Source: Ilex aquifolium (Eukaryota; Streptophyta; Magnoliopsida; Aquifoliales; Aquifoliaceae). Taken from it: a stretch of DNA of 64,000 nt. A model generated the notes under the pieces. It had not been told where the DNA came from. It did not search any database and saw only the letters and a list, made by a program, of their open reading frames with translations. The DNA lies in contig OX637407.1 of NCBI GenBank assembly GCA_951799425.1, forward strand, positions 441,501-505,500. The letters run 5' to 3'. Within the stretch, counting starts at the first letter, position 1, and every line of letters starts with the position of its first letter. The translations under genes and the position numbers were made by a program. This document shows positions 22,626 to 34,191 of the stretch, piece by piece.

Positions 22626-24056
22626 TATAAAAGATATGAAAAATGAGGATAAATTTTTCATTTTGCCGGTAGGGCAATATTCATGCATCATTTGCTGGTA
22701 GGGCACTACATATGCATCATTTAGGCATAAGTCATGTTTAGAAGCATAATTTGAGTATGATATAGAAGAGAAAAATTCTTATAATGTTAAAATACACCTA
22801 CTGTATGAATTTGAGCCTAAATGGAAACAGTTTCAAATATTGGACCAAAAGGGCATCCTGGGTGGCCCAGGTGGGACCGGCCAAACCCAGACACAAGGAG
22901 AAATATTTTTTCTTGAAAATTTTCATTTAAAATAATTTTAAGAACTTTGGTTAAAGAAAAATTTCGAATTGAAGCGTTTCGGGACGGGTTGTATGGTAAT
23001 GGGATCCCGGATTCATAAAGGGCAAAAGGGTCATATTGCACATTTGCCCCTCCACTATAAATACAGCCCCCTTAGTGTAAAAATATAAGTTTTTGGTCTA
23101 AAGAAGGGAAGTACACGTTCATGGAGAGAAAGTGAATAAAAACCCTAGGTTCTTCAAGCTTTAAGCCACTAAAACTCACTCCTAGGCTAAGATTCTTGCA
23201 AGACTTCATTCTAGGAAGTTGTTCATCTCAACAAGGGCTATATTATCACCGATCGATTCGGCTTTACAGCGAATACAACTCCCTTGGTTTGAGAAAAATC
23301 ATTTTAGGCATGATATTTTGCTAAGTTAGGAATATATTTAAGTTTCCTTGCCTTTCTATGTGTTGATTGAATGATTTAGGTGTTTACTTGATGTTGAAAA
23401 ATCACTTAGGTGGTAGTTGCTTTGAAAACTTAGAGTTAGTAGTTTAAGTACTTTTGTGTTCTTTGAGTTTCTGGACAATTTGTTACTATGATAAAGGTGT
23501 ACCTTGTATATGTGTTGGATTATTATATTCTAGCTTGTGTTCATGTAGACAAACTCTTGTGGCTTGAGAGTTATGATTTATCCCAAGAGTTGGTAGTTTG
23601 TGTATTTGTATTTTCCTTGAAAAATTGTGAAAGTAATGAACATGAAACTTAATCATATGTTTAATCCACTGAATGGTGCTTCACATTCATGTTGATAAAG
23701 TGTTGTGAATTTGAAGTTATGCTTTACTTTATGAATGAGGCATATTTTAAGTTATACACCACGTGCTTGATGAAATGTTTCATAGAATTTACATTGAGAA
23801 AAATCATGGCATCTTGGCATACATGAATCCTTGGAACATAGTGTGGGTTGAGCACTTGGTGTTATGCATTATGAGGGTGTAGATCCTATGGTGAAAAACC
23901 CAAAATTTGGCTAATGACAGTACTTGCAGGCTGACAGGGGCGTACTGTGAAGCGAGACATGGGTGGCATAGAGTTGCATGTGTGTGTCATGCATATTGAT
24001 ATTGCATAGCATTGAGAGATTACGGGATTGTAGGTTTTATAAATGTACACTTGCAC
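22626..24056 (+). mobile_element. Solo LTR D, left segment
   Basis: Starts TATAAAAGATATG (probably a decayed TG terminus) after the TSD TTTAC at 22621-22625. It contains a clear promoter, CTATAAATAC at 23055-23064, followed by a leader reading AAGAAGGGAAGTACACG. Interrupted at 24057 by element E. No coding sequence. With 29024-29740 the LTR is about 2.1 kb. Confidence 0.7.
23055..23064 (+). promoter_or_regulatory. TATA box of LTR D
   Basis: CTATAAATAC in a CCACTATAAATACAG context almost identical to the TATA region of LTR F (35443-35452). Confidence 0.55.
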
Positions 24057-25282
24057 TATAACGCCCCAAAATCCACCTTGGAACACATTACTATCTATAA
24101 CCATTCATATCATGAGAGCAACTAATAAAATCCATAAATTAAGAAAATTTCATTCATCATATATAATACCTACATCATCATACAAAAGAATATGCCAAAC
24201 CATGACCATTACATCCAAAAATCAAGTTTTATCTTGCAGCGGAATAAACAAAATATTATCCATACATTGTCTCAAAATGCATCTCCTAATCTAGGACATA
24301 AAGAGAATAATTCTAGGCATCTCCCTCGGGATCCACGCTTCCATCCAACTGAGTTTCCCAAGCTACCTGCTCATCAGCTCCGAGCTCTTCCTCTAAACCG
24401 AAATCTGAGAATAAATATTGTTTGTAGGGAGTGAGCACTAAGCTCTGTAGGAAAATCCTCTCAAACTCAAACAAGGTTTCGAAATCATATAAAACAGTTC
24501 GGTCTCATTTCACAAATATCATATATAACTTTTGACAGAAAGTAGTGACATTTCAACAGATCTCCAATTTATGCAACAACAATAAATTAAATGAAGAAGT
24601 AAAACTAATTCCCAATAATAAGCAATAACCCACTATTTGTATATGTCACAACATTATGGATATGTATCCCCAATTGTAACAGTGGTAATGATCTCAAGTG
24701 TACGGAATGCAATAAATCAATGAAATGAATAAACATGTCAGAATTAAAGAAATCAATTAATAATTTGATAGCATCATCCCATATTCTCATGTATGTTGGT
24801 TGCTTCTCATGAATCTACACGATGATTCTACCTCGTTCACCCATCATAACCACACAATCTCAATCATTCCCCGTAGGGCCAAATCACAAACCACTTTAGG
24901 AAGGGCGTATATCGTCTCCCACTGCATTGACGAATCCTTCCAAGGAAAGGTATACCATCCCTCAGCCTCGAACTTACGTGAACAATAGTGGTTGCTCTCA
25001 CAAACAATAATCCACTACAAGTGTTAGGCAACCATCTCACTCCCACTGGAATAGACTAACCTCTAACACTCTCCGGCAACTCTCGAAGGCAATTCAAGTC
25101 CATCACAACAAACCATACAAGAGATGCAATACCAACCATTTTCAAAAATCACAAGTAAATCCAAAAATCCCCAATTTCATAGGTATTTGTCCAATATAAC
25201 AACTCGAGAAAAATAAGTAAGAGATCATCAAAAGATATAATTTAATTGTTCCAAACAAAACACTAGAGGTTTTTTTTTTTGA

Positions 25283-25425
25283 ATCAAGAACAAATGAATA
25301 TCAAGTTTTGATATCAAGAACAAATGAATATCAAGTTTTGAAATCAAGAACAAATGAATATCAAGTTTTGAAATCAAGAACAAATGAATATCAAGTTTTG
25401 ATATCAAGAACAAATGAATATCAAG
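25283..25425. repeat. 30-bp minisatellite, five copies
   Basis: Five tandem copies of a 30-bp unit (ATCAAGAACAAATGAATATC plus AAGTTTTGAT/A). The other LTR of E has four (27915-28027) and E2 has a single unit (about 45500-45525). The repeated ISKLDIHLFL ORF is an artefact. Confidence 0.9.
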
Positions 25426-25792
25426 AAGAAAAATCCATACTTCTTGAAAAACTAGAGTTTGGATGTCAAGAACAAAGGTTTTATGGCTATCAAGCTATAA
25501 CTTCCATCAAAACATGGTAAGATTTGAAAGAATATCAAGAAACAAGGATTCCAATACATATATATAAGATTTAGAGTCAAAACATGTATATATATAAGCT
25601 CTAGCATCAATGAACAAGAGTGGAAGAAAACCCCTGCATTTCTTCTTCGTTGGTGTTCTTGAAAAACTAGAAATTTTGATCCTCTTCAAGGTGCAAATCC
25701 CTCTTGATCTTGTGTTTCTACCCTTCTTTCTTCCTTTCTAAGGCTTCCTAGGGTTAGAAATGTTGTATTGAGGCTAAGGGAGGTGGCCTTAT

Positions 25793-25802
25793 GTATTTAT
25801 AG
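25793..25802 (-). promoter_or_regulatory. TATA box of element E 3' LTR
   Basis: CTATAAATAC on the minus strand. Equivalent boxes lie at 28395-28404 (E 5' LTR) and 45821-45830 (E2). In element sense, the TTCGAA palindromes begin about 50 bp upstream. Confidence 0.6.
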
Positions 25803-25854
25803 AAGAAGAAAAAAGTTCAACCGACGTAAATCTGATATTCTGATTCGTTACTCA

Positions 25855-26000
25855 CGTTCGAACGTCATTGGCGTTCGAACTTTAGTTGCTCCCAGTACTT
25901 TTGTTTTTCCATCAGACAAGAGTACTGAAATGAATCTCCGTTCGAACGGACTTTCACATTCGAACGGTTGGTGTTCGAACGGACTTTCACGTTCGAACGG
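25855..26000. repeat. CGTTCGAACG palindrome cluster in LTR E
   Basis: CGTTCGAACG and close variants (GCGTTCGAAC, CCGTTCGAACGG, CATTCGAACGG, GTGTTCGAACGG) occur six times. Spacers include TCATTG and GACTTTCA. Confidence 0.88.
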
Positions 26001-26504
26001 ACTTTCTGTTTCTACTGAAACTTCTAGTGAAGTTTTGGCCTATTTAGGGGTCGATTTGGAAAATTGTTGTGAAACTCTTTTTTGTAGCCCTACAAGTCTA
26101 GTATCTACTGTAAAAATTTTAGCTCAAACGGACATCAGGGTAAAAATTTATGGTCCAAATACTAAGTCAGTGTCAAATTTCTTTCTACCCAAGTTCTATA
26201 AAAAATGTGTTTTATCTCCGGAATACTTTCTAACTTCTAATACATCCCATAATACCTCTCCCAATGTTTCTCGATCTTCCGGATTCAATGGAAATCTTAT
26301 TTTGACCTAAAAATATTTGGAACTTGCCTAACAATCCCTTCCAAGATTAAACACCTTCGAAACTTAAACTTCACAATCAATTTGTCCCCCAAGTATTTAT
26401 TTCTACTCTTATAATCTGTATGGTTAATTCGTACGTCATTCCATATATTAGAATTACTAAACAATTATATTACTATATTAATATAAACATGTGGGGGGTT
26501 TACA

Positions 26505-26517
26505 ATCCACCCCCTTT
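26505..26517 (-). other. Polypurine tract of element E
   Basis: AAAGGGGGTGGAT on the minus strand, directly before the 3' LTR. It is followed inward by the conserved AAATTTCGTCTTCGAAA block. Confidence 0.75.
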
Positions 26518-26545
26518 AAAGAAAATTTCGTCTTCGAAACTTACC

Positions 26546-27114
26546 TTAAGTAGAGAACAAATGAGGGTACTTCTCTCGCATCTCCATCTCTGGTTCCCAG
26601 GTAGCTTCCTCCACCCCATGATGTTGCCACAAGACTTTCACCAGTTGAATGACTTTATTGTGAATCACCTTCTCCTTGGTATCGAGAATATCCACCGGTT
26701 GTTCTTCATATGTTGCTCCATCTTGAATTTCAATTTCATCCAAATCCACGACATGTGTTGTATCTGATTGACACTTCCTTAACATTGACACATGAAACAC
26801 GTCATGTACCACTGACAACTGGGCTGGCAACCGAAGTTGATACGCCACTTTTCCCACCGCTTTGATCACTTCAAATGGTTCAGTATATCTTGTGGCTAAT
26901 TTCCCCTTTCTGCCAAATCTAAACACTCCCTTCTTGGGTGACACCTTGAGGAACACATATTCCCCCTCTTGGAATTCCAATGGTCTTCTTTTTCTATTCG
27001 CATAGCTTTTCTGTCTACTTTGAGCCGTGCGTAGTCTTTCCCTAATTAGTTGAATTTTCTCCTTAGTCTCCCGAACGATTTCTGGCCCAAATAGACTACT
27101 CTCTCTAGCTTCTA
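26546..27114 (-). pseudogene. Element E integrase C-terminus and chromodomain tail
   Basis: Open frame covering the last ~190 residues of a Tekay-type polyprotein. It includes [42 protein letters not shown], the GPFEV-like segment (here EPFEVI), [10 protein letters not shown], and the chromodomain-like LVKVLWQHHGVEEATWEPE...YPHLF before a normal stop. The D,D35E core and everything upstream is missing. About 24 additional codons of open frame beyond 27114 come from the fused LTR, not from pol. Confidence 0.88.
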
Positions 27115-27914
27115 ATATAAAATAGTTCGGTCTCATTTCACAAATATCATATATAACTTTTGACATAAAGTAGTGACATTTCAACAAATCTCCAGTTTAC
27201 GCAACAACAATAAATTAAATGAAGAAGTAAAACTAATTCCCAACAATAAGCAATAACCCACAATTTGTATCTTTCACAACATTATGGATATGTATCCCCA
27301 ATTGTAACAGTGGTAATGATCTCAAGTGTACGGAATGCAATAAATCAATGAAATGAATAAACATGTCAGAATTAAAGAAATCAATTAATAATTCAATAGC
27401 ATCATCCTATATTCTCATGTATGTTGGTTGCTTCTCATGAATCTACATGACGATTCTACCTCGTTCACCCATCACAACCACACAATCTCAATCATTCCTC
27501 ATAGGGCCAAATCTCAAACCACTTTACGAAGGGCGTATACCGTCTCCCACGACATTGACGAATCCTTCCAAGGAAAGGTATACCATCCCTCAGCCTCGAA
27601 CTTACGTGAACAATAGTGGTTGCTCTCACAAACAACAATCCACTACAAGTGTTAGGCAACCATCTCACCCCCACTAGGATAGACTAACCTCTAACACACT
27701 ACAACAGCTCTCAAAGGCAATTCAAGTCCATCACAACAAACCATACAAGAGATGCAATACCAACCATTTTCAAAAATCACAAGTAAATCCAAAACCCCCC
27801 CAATTTCATAGGTATTTGTCCAATATAACAACTCGAGAAAAATAAGTAAGAGATCATCAAAAGATATAATTTAATTGTTCCAAACAAAACACTAGAGGTT
27901 TTTTTTTTTTTTAA

Positions 27915-28027
27915 ATCAAGAACAAATGAATATCAAGTTTTGATATCAAGAACAAATGAATATCAAGTTTTGAAATCAAGAACAAATGAATATCAAGTTT
28001 TGATATCAAGAACAAATGAATATCAAG
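27915..28027. repeat. 30-bp minisatellite, four copies
   Basis: Same unit as at 25283-25425 with one copy fewer, in the 5' LTR of the same element. Confidence 0.88.
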
Positions 28028-28456
28028 AAGAAAAATCCATACTTCTTGAAAAACTAGAGTTTTGATGTCAAGAACAAAGGTTTTATGGCTATCAAGCTAT
28101 AACTTCCATCAAAACATGGTAAGATTTGAAAGAATATCAAGAAACAAGGATTCCAATACATATATATAAGATTTAGATTCAAAAGATGTATATATATAAG
28201 CCATAGCATCAATGAACAAGAGTTGAAGAAAACCCCTGCATTTCTTCTTCGTTGGTGTTCTTGAAAAACTAGAAGTTTTGATCCTTTTCAAGGTGCAAAT
28301 CCCTCTTGATCTTGTGTTTCTCCCATTATTTCTTCTTTTCTATGGCTTCCTAGGGTTAGAAATTTTGTATTGAGGCTAAGAGAGGCGGCCTTATGTATTT
28401 ATAGGGGAAGAAAAGAGTTCAATCGACGTAAATCTGATGTTCTGATTCGTTACTCA

Positions 28457-28566
28457 CGTTCGAACGTCATTGGCGTTCGAACGTTAGTTGCTCCCAGTAC
28501 TTTTTTTTCCATGAGACAAGAGTACTGGAACGAATCGTCGTTCGAACGGACTTTCATGTTCGAATG
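28457..28566. repeat. CGTTCGAACG cluster in E 5' LTR
   Basis: Two intact units and two variants (CGTTCGAACGG, TGTTCGAATGG). The third group present in the 3' LTR is missing. Confidence 0.82.
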
Positions 28567-29023
28567 GACTTTCTGTTTCTGCTGAAACTTCCAGTGAAGT
28601 TTTGGCCTATTTAGGGGTCGATTTCAAATTTTTTTTTGAAATACACTTTTGTAGCCCTGGAAGTCTAGTATCTACTCTAAAACTTTCAGCTCAAACGGAC
28701 ATCAGGGTAAAAGGTTATGGTCCAAATACTAAGTCAGTGTCAAATTTCTTTCTACCCAAGTTCTATCAAAAATGTGTTTTATCTCCGGAATACTTTCTAA
28801 ATTCTAATACATCCCATAATACCTGTCCCAATGTTTCTCGATCTTCCGGATTCAATGGAAATCTTATTTTGACCTAAAAATATTTTGAACTTGCCTAACA
28901 ACCCCTTCCAAGATTAAACACCTTCGAAACTTAAACTTCACAATCAATTTGTCCCCCAATTAGTTATTTCTACTCTTATAATCTGTATGGTTCATTCTTA
29001 CGTCATTCCATATATTAGAATTA

Positions 29024-29740
29024 GCATTTTGTCATACCAACAGTTGAGTTGACCCATTCATGGGATATCATATTACAGATGATACTCCCAGTACTTGAGA
29101 CTTGAGGAAGTCTTAAATGAAGGAGAGGAAAGGGACTTGAATGGATATTTGTCCCTTGGGCATATTTTTTATGTATGGGCATAAGCCCAAATGACTTGTA
29201 TTTTAGTTTGGAAAAGTAGTGGATTATAGGTCTTGGGCCATTTTAAAGTGTAAGGGTGTAAACCCAATTGATATGTATGATATCTTTATTTAATGAGTAT
29301 CATATGTGTATATTTAGACAACTAGATGTATATGTAGAAAATAAGGGATGTATGTTTAATTTAAATGGATTGTGGCCACCGAGTGAGGGTGGGTTGTGAT
29401 ATACTTATACATATGAAGTATTGTGAATATTAGGTGGAAAAAAGGCTTGAAAAACAAAGGAGGTTATGTCGAAATTTTATGAAAAATTAAAAAACTTGTT
29501 AAGTGTGTAAAACACCTTTTAAATAGGTGAGAATGATGTCAAAAGGGGGGGGGGGGGGTTAGAAACCTTGAAGGAATAGGCTAAAAATGGAAGGAAAGTG
29601 GCTTGAAAAACTTTGGGAAAAAAATGGAAAAACGTGGAAAATGAATGAAAAATCAATTTATCCAACCTAATGGCCTTTCATTTACTTTTCTTCTTCCTTT
29701 TCACTCACTCCCCGGGTTTGTGGAAATTCGGGGCGTGACA
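29024..29740 (+). mobile_element. Solo LTR D, right segment
   Basis: Continues D after element E and ends ...GAAATTCGGGGCGTGACA at 29740, a standard end for this group. TTTAC at 29741-29745 repeats 22621-22625. A run of 14 G residues lies at 29545-29558. No ORF of interest. Confidence 0.68.
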
Positions 29741-29745
29741 TTTAC

Positions 29746-29919
29746 ACCCAAAATGTTTCACTATTTATTAAATCAACCCTTGCGATTATTTAATTGAAGC
29801 ATTATCTAACTCCAACACTTTAAATAACTGTAATTAATACCCCTATAATTATTATCACAAATTACACATTAGACCCCAGCATTAAATAAATGTTATGCAA
29901 TACATGTTCGGATCTCACA
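29746..29919 (-). mobile_element. Element B 5' LTR, terminal part
   Basis: Resumes LTR B after D. The text (TTATTAAATCAACCC...CATGTTCGGATCTCACA) is collinear with 4045-4216. The LTR end at 29919 is followed by TTCGG; the matching left TSD is not available. Confidence 0.7.
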
Positions 29920-30425
29920 TTCGGGATCAGGTATCATTCACGTAAGTCAAATATCATACTTATGCAATTATAATAAGTTTATCACAGTTAACTTCCAATG
30001 TCAATGTAATTAACCATAAAATATAGCTTTGGAAACCCAAGGTTGATTGAAAAGAAAATAAAAATTTAAGAACTAGCATTGTAAACTCGCAGAGAATTAT
30101 AAAATATTCAAGATACATTCATGAAAACCATACCTTAATTAGAGAATAGGAAGATGATTAATCACTAGCCATGAGCAAGATCTTCACAAAATAATAAAAA
30201 GGTTATGAGAGAGTCTGTGAAGAGAGATCCCCTACAAAAAAAGAAAGGTCCTATATATATACTAGAAGGTCTAGGTTGGTTTGGGAACAATTCCTTTCCA
30301 AAAAAGAGACTTCTAAAGTCAAATCACGTGCATCAAGTCCGTGGAGGCGCCTCCTGATGCCAAAATCGCGTCCCGACGGTCAAAATTTGATGGACCAAAC
30401 CTCGTAGGTGCGTCCAGAAGGAAGA
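29920..30425 (-). mobile_element. LTR-like fragment M
   Basis: Between the end of LTR B and the start of element G. On the minus strand it shows a TATA-like TATATATATAGG (about 30250-30262). Just upstream in that sense is a CpG-centred palindrome GGAGGCGCCTCC (30343-30354) with a decayed second copy, AGGTGCGTCC (about 30406-30416). This layout is like LTRs E, F and H. No ends, PBS or coding region found, so the call is inferred from architecture only. Confidence 0.4.
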
Positions 30426-30685
30426 TGATGAGCGCATAATATTGTATATTATAAGTCTCATAACCATTCATCTTAGTTATGTTTGTCGCTTAATTCCTTT
30501 GTGTTGGTTAAGCTTTATATTTTATAGTGATTTTGGGTGCTTGTAGTTGAATTGATGCAAAAGTATGAAATTACACATGTTTCAATGCCATAGAAGACTT
30601 GGGGCATAGTTTAAGAGGTCCAGGAGTGCAACCAACGCCATTGCAAGCAAAATTTAGGAAAATACCACTTCTATCAGTAAGTTTT

Positions 30686-30883
30686 GTACCGGTACAATTG
30701 AAGTCAGAAATAGGTTCTACCAGTAGGTCATCACTCCTACTAGTAAGTGAAATCCAGAGAGTTGTCCTACCGGTAGGTTGAAGACAGAAGGGTGTCCTAC
30801 CAGTAGAAGAGCAAAACAACCAGTAGGAGGAAAACATTGAATAGTCCAACCAGTAGGTCTTTTTCTCCTTCCTACCGGTAGGT
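30686..30883. repeat. CTACCGGTAG motif cluster in LTR G
   Basis: One GTACCGGTAC, two CTACCGGTAG and about five one-base variants (CTACCAGTAG, CTACTAGTAA, AACCAGTAGG), irregularly spaced, upstream of the TATA box. Confidence 0.82.
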
Positions 30884-30990
30884 TCCTATAAATCTGTTGC
30901 GAGGACAAATTTGGAAAGACAATTTGCTGGTATATTTTAAAGGTCATGATTGGTGGATTAAAAAAAGAGAGAAATCAGCACAAGACTCCC

Positions 30991-31000
30991 TATAAATACT
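30991..31000 (+). promoter_or_regulatory. TATA box of LTR G
   Basis: TATAAATACT preceded by CTCCC, about 110 bp downstream of the last CTACCGGTAG motif. Confidence 0.6.
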
Positions 31001-31906
31001 GAAGTCTAGCAAGAGCGAGGGGATCCCAATTCCATCATTTAATTCACCGTTCTTATTCTTCTCTCTCCTAGGATTTTTAGTTTTTTTCTCCTTTACAAAT
31101 TTTCTCCATTGTTTACTTTACAAGCTCTCTTTAAATTCTGCAAAGCAACTACATTTTTTTAATTTATACGAACGATTTCATTTCATTGCTATTTCAATAC
31201 AAGATATTTACATTATTTGTAATTTCAATTCTTGCAATTTCAATTCTTGCCTTTTTTCTTTAATTTACAATGATGCTTTCTTCAATCGCTTTCAATTTAC
31301 TTTTTGTCATGCATGAGTAGTCTTTCATTGGTTTGATTGAATGAAGTAGTCTCATCCATGAATTAGGGATTTTGACTCAAAACTAGGGCTAGTCTACTGT
31401 CGAGTTATTTGGGCCCATTAAGTAGGTTAATTGGGAAGATGTTCAATTGTATATCTTCTTAGTTACCTGTCGACAACTAAGACTTTGCATGAGTAATTCT
31501 TTTAATCACTGTAATTCAATTAATTATGTTAATCAATTAAATTGATTCAGTTACACACTTATTAATTAAATTGGGTGTTTAACAAATATCTACTGCTTGG
31601 GTGAAGCCTGACCATAAGCTCAAGTGAGTTATAGAATTTGAGTTAAAATACATATTCACAGTGAGGTGATCTCTACTGATTAACTAATTCTTTCATTCAA
31701 GTGTTATTTCTTTAATTAATTAAGCTTTCCAACTCTCAAATACTCTCAAAATTCCAAAATTTTATTTCTTTTTATTTTATCACCCATTTAACCAACCCTC
31801 TTCCCTGAGGAGACGACCTCGGTAATTGATCAAGTTACAAATGATATCCCTTCTTTTGCTTGGGAATTCCAATTAATTGAATACCACTCTGAGGAGCAAG
31901 CATTTT

Positions 31907-31923
31907 TGGCATCGTTGCGGGGA
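31907..31923 (+). other. Primer binding site of element G (tRNA-Asp-like)
   Basis: TGGCATCGTTGCGGGGA resembles TGGCGCCGTTGCCGGGGA, the tRNA-Asp-complementary site usual in Athila/Tat elements, with a few substitutions. It sits 4 bp after the LTR end. Confidence 0.7.
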
Positions 31924-32129
31924 AGGTGAGGTGTTTCAAGAAGTGATTCAAAGGTCGCCAAGGTAAGTCTCGTGATGAAAATCACAGGCTCAGGTGCGTT
32001 CTTTGATGTATTTGATCTTTAATTTGCTTATTCCTTCTTAGTTTCTATGCATAATATGTTTTTAGTTGTTTAGCTTTCTTTTGCATGTGGGTAAGAGATA
32101 CACTTCATAATAGACTTGTAAGAGTTGAC

Positions 32130-33668
32130 CCCACACACACACTGAAATGGACGGAATTAACAATGAGAACCCATAGAACGTAGGTAATCTGGGACATAAC
32201 TTTTCCATCATTCCACCTAGTCCTAATAACAGGAATTCTGGAAATAATCTTCCATTGGCCCCATATGTGAGGACGATGAGGGATTATCTTCAACCCACAC
32301 GTTCTTCCACTCCTTCATGCATACTTTTGCTTCTATAAAGCATAGAATTTCGTTGTAAAACCATGGATGCTCCACTTGCTTCCTCAATTTCATGCTATGG
32401 AAAAGGAAAACCCCTACATCCATATCAAGAAATTTTGAGGAGGTAGTTGGCACATTCCTATAACAAAATATGCATGAAGAAGTGGCTACAATGAAATTAT
32501 TCCCATTATCATTAAAGGACAAGACAAAAACAATGATCAACTCTCTAAAGCCTCAAACTATGGCTAATTGGGCTGATTTGCAAAAAGAGTTTCTAAAAAA
32601 AATTTCCAGGTCATAGAACAACTGCTTTGAAAAAATAAGTTCAAAAGTTTTCTGAAAAATACAATGAACAATTCTATGATTGGTGGGAGAGATTCATAGA
32701 TCTCTTAAATGCTGCATCACATCATGGCTTTGAACCATGGTAGTTGGTGAGTTTCTTTTATGAAGGAATCACACCGACTCATCGCCAATTCATCGACATG
32801 ATGTGTAATGGTGAATTTTTGAGTAAAGAGCCTGAAGAGGCATTAGAATATTTTGATAGTTTAGTGGATAATGCCCAATCTTGGGATATTTATGATCCCG
32901 CTGTCTGATTAAAATAGTCTAATCCATCCTAGTCTGTTAGGGGTGAAAAATATGCTTTGAGGGAGCAAGATGAGTTGTTTGCCAAGATTGCTCATCTATC
33001 GAGGAAGGTTAAAAACTTAGAGGTTAAGAAGGTGAATGAGGTGGTAAGTGTGTCTCAGGAGGATCCTTGCTCTTTATGTGAATCGGTTGAGCATTCCGTG
33101 AAGGATTGCCCAACTTTACCTGATTGTAAAGAGGTTCTCCACGAGCAGATGAATGCCTTTAATCAGACTAGGCAACAAAATTCTCCCTACTGTAATACAT
33201 ATAATCAAGGTTGGCGTATGAACCCAAACTTTAGTTGGAGAAACAACACCGCAGCTCAACCCTCTACCTCTATGTCATATGCCCCTCCAATTCAGTATGT
33301 TATTGATCTTGTTCAGTCTTTTACCAATCAGTCTTTGCATCCATCATCACAAGGGTTTGTTTAGAACCCGAATCCACACGGTTTGTCTCCCAAGGGCAAG
33401 CTAGTGTCCCTCCATACCAGCCTCCACACAAGAGAAACATCAAGGATGCTCTCTACCAATTCATTCAAAGCCAGACCACCATCAACAATCAGACTAACCA
33501 AGCTTTGAATGATATTTGGTCTTAATTGACCAAGTTAACAATCAAAATGGGGGTGATGTAGTAGGAAAAGGGAAAATTTCCTGCTCAACCCCAAGAAAAT
33601 CCCAAGGTTCAACATGGAATTGAGATTCCGAATGTCATACCTAGTGAGGAGCAGCTCAAGTCGATTAC
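32130..33668 (+). pseudogene. Element G gag, broken
   Basis: Starts at an ATG near 32130 and reads through several stops and shifts. Recognisable Athila/Tat gag parts follow in order: an N-terminal RDYLQPTRSSTPSCI segment (about 32275-32325), a gag core with FYDWWERFIDLL and HGFEPW (about 32660-32745), FYEGITP...FLSKEPEEA (about 32755-32845), and an open stretch 32957-33364. The latter contains the zinc knuckle CSLCESVEHSVKDC (CX2CX4HX4C). It then becomes Asn/Gln-rich and stops being open. Interrupted at about 33669 by LTR H1 and continued at 37141. Structural particle protein in an active copy; not functional here. Confidence 0.8.
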
Positions 33669-33852
33669 TGATTAGTACTTAAAATTAGCATTTTACTATA
33701 CCTTTTTTAGACTAATTGTACTTTGATGGAGTTTAAGTGATGACATTTCAGGTCTTAAAGTGAACAAGGACTCAAGAACAACAAGTATCACACTTGAATG
33801 TAACACCAGAATATTAGGGAACAAAATTGGAGAAGCTTGGAGCACAGCAAGA

Positions 33853-34096
33853 ACGTTCGAACTCCAACTCACGTTCGAACATCCACTTGAGTTGATTGAG
33901 GACCAGACTACTGCATAGAGTGTGGAAATGAATTTCACAGAAGACCACAGGCCACTTGAGTGAGAAGGACAGGCCCCATTTGGCTTTCGAACGCCCATAA
34001 AGCAAAGACAGAAGAAACGTTCGAACGCCAGGCAACGTTCGAACACCCATAAAGCAAAAACAGATGCAACGTTCGAACGCCAGATACCGTTCGAAC
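33853..34096. repeat. CGTTCGAAC motif cluster in LTR H1
   Basis: Seven ACGTTCGAAC/CGTTCGAACG-type motifs plus a TTTCGAACG, embedded in a repeated CCCATAAAGCAAA spacer. They lie about 95-340 bp upstream of the TATA box. Confidence 0.85.
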
Positions 34097-34191
34097 ATTC
34101 TCCACAAACTGGCTGTAGAGTAGTTGGCTTTTCACTTGGACTTGGGTGGCATACACTATTCTTTCACCCCCTCTTGTCTCCTCCTCCTTGC

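Larger units (their letters stand above)
24057..26504 (-). repeat. Element E 3' LTR
   Basis: TATAACGCCCC (TG terminus decayed to TA) to GGGGGTTTACA. It contains the 30-bp minisatellite at 25283-25425, a TATA box (CTATAAATAC, minus) at 25793-25802 and a CGTTCGAACG cluster at 25855-26000, upstream of the TATA in element sense. Same family as 44365-46565 and, on the plus strand, 35181-37140. Confidence 0.85.
24057..29023 (-). mobile_element. Element E, internally deleted Tekay-type retrotransposon
   Basis: Minus-strand element with 3' LTR at 24057-26504, only about 610 bp of internal sequence (integrase C-terminus), and a 5' LTR at 27115-29023. That LTR lacks its first ~430 bp on the left and its last ~60 bp on the right. 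PBS, gag, PR, RT, RNase H and most of IN are gone. The left junction is preceded by TGCAC (24052-24056); no duplicate is found on the right because that end is truncated. Confidence 0.8.
27115..29023 (-). repeat. Element E 5' LTR, truncated at both ends
   Basis: Collinear with 24487-26440 of the 3' LTR: same AGTTCGGTCTCATTTCACAA text, same minisatellite (four units), same TATA (28395-28404), and CGTTCGAACG motifs at 28457-28566 with one group fewer. The inner end is fused directly to integrase sequence at a shared TATAAAA. The outer end stops at GAATTAGC instead of reaching TTTACA. Confidence 0.82.
30426..31902 (+). repeat. Element G 5' LTR (Athila/Tat-type)
   Basis: Begins about TGATGAGCGC and ends ...GAGGAGCAAGCA before a tRNA-Asp-like PBS. 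It has CTACCGGTAG-type motifs at 30686-30883, a TATA box TATAAATACT at 30991-31000 and the near-terminal CCCTGAGGAGACGACCTCGG motif common in this group. About 1.48 kb. The exact left end is uncertain by a few bases, as no TSD could be paired. Confidence 0.75.

Noticed and set aside
25228-25413. ORF with a perfect 10-residue repeat (LDIHLFLISK)
   Set aside because: It is the 30-bp LTR minisatellite translated; copy number varies between LTRs of the same element.
29545-29558. G14 run as a polypurine tract
   Set aside because: It is inside solo LTR D and not next to an LTR border.
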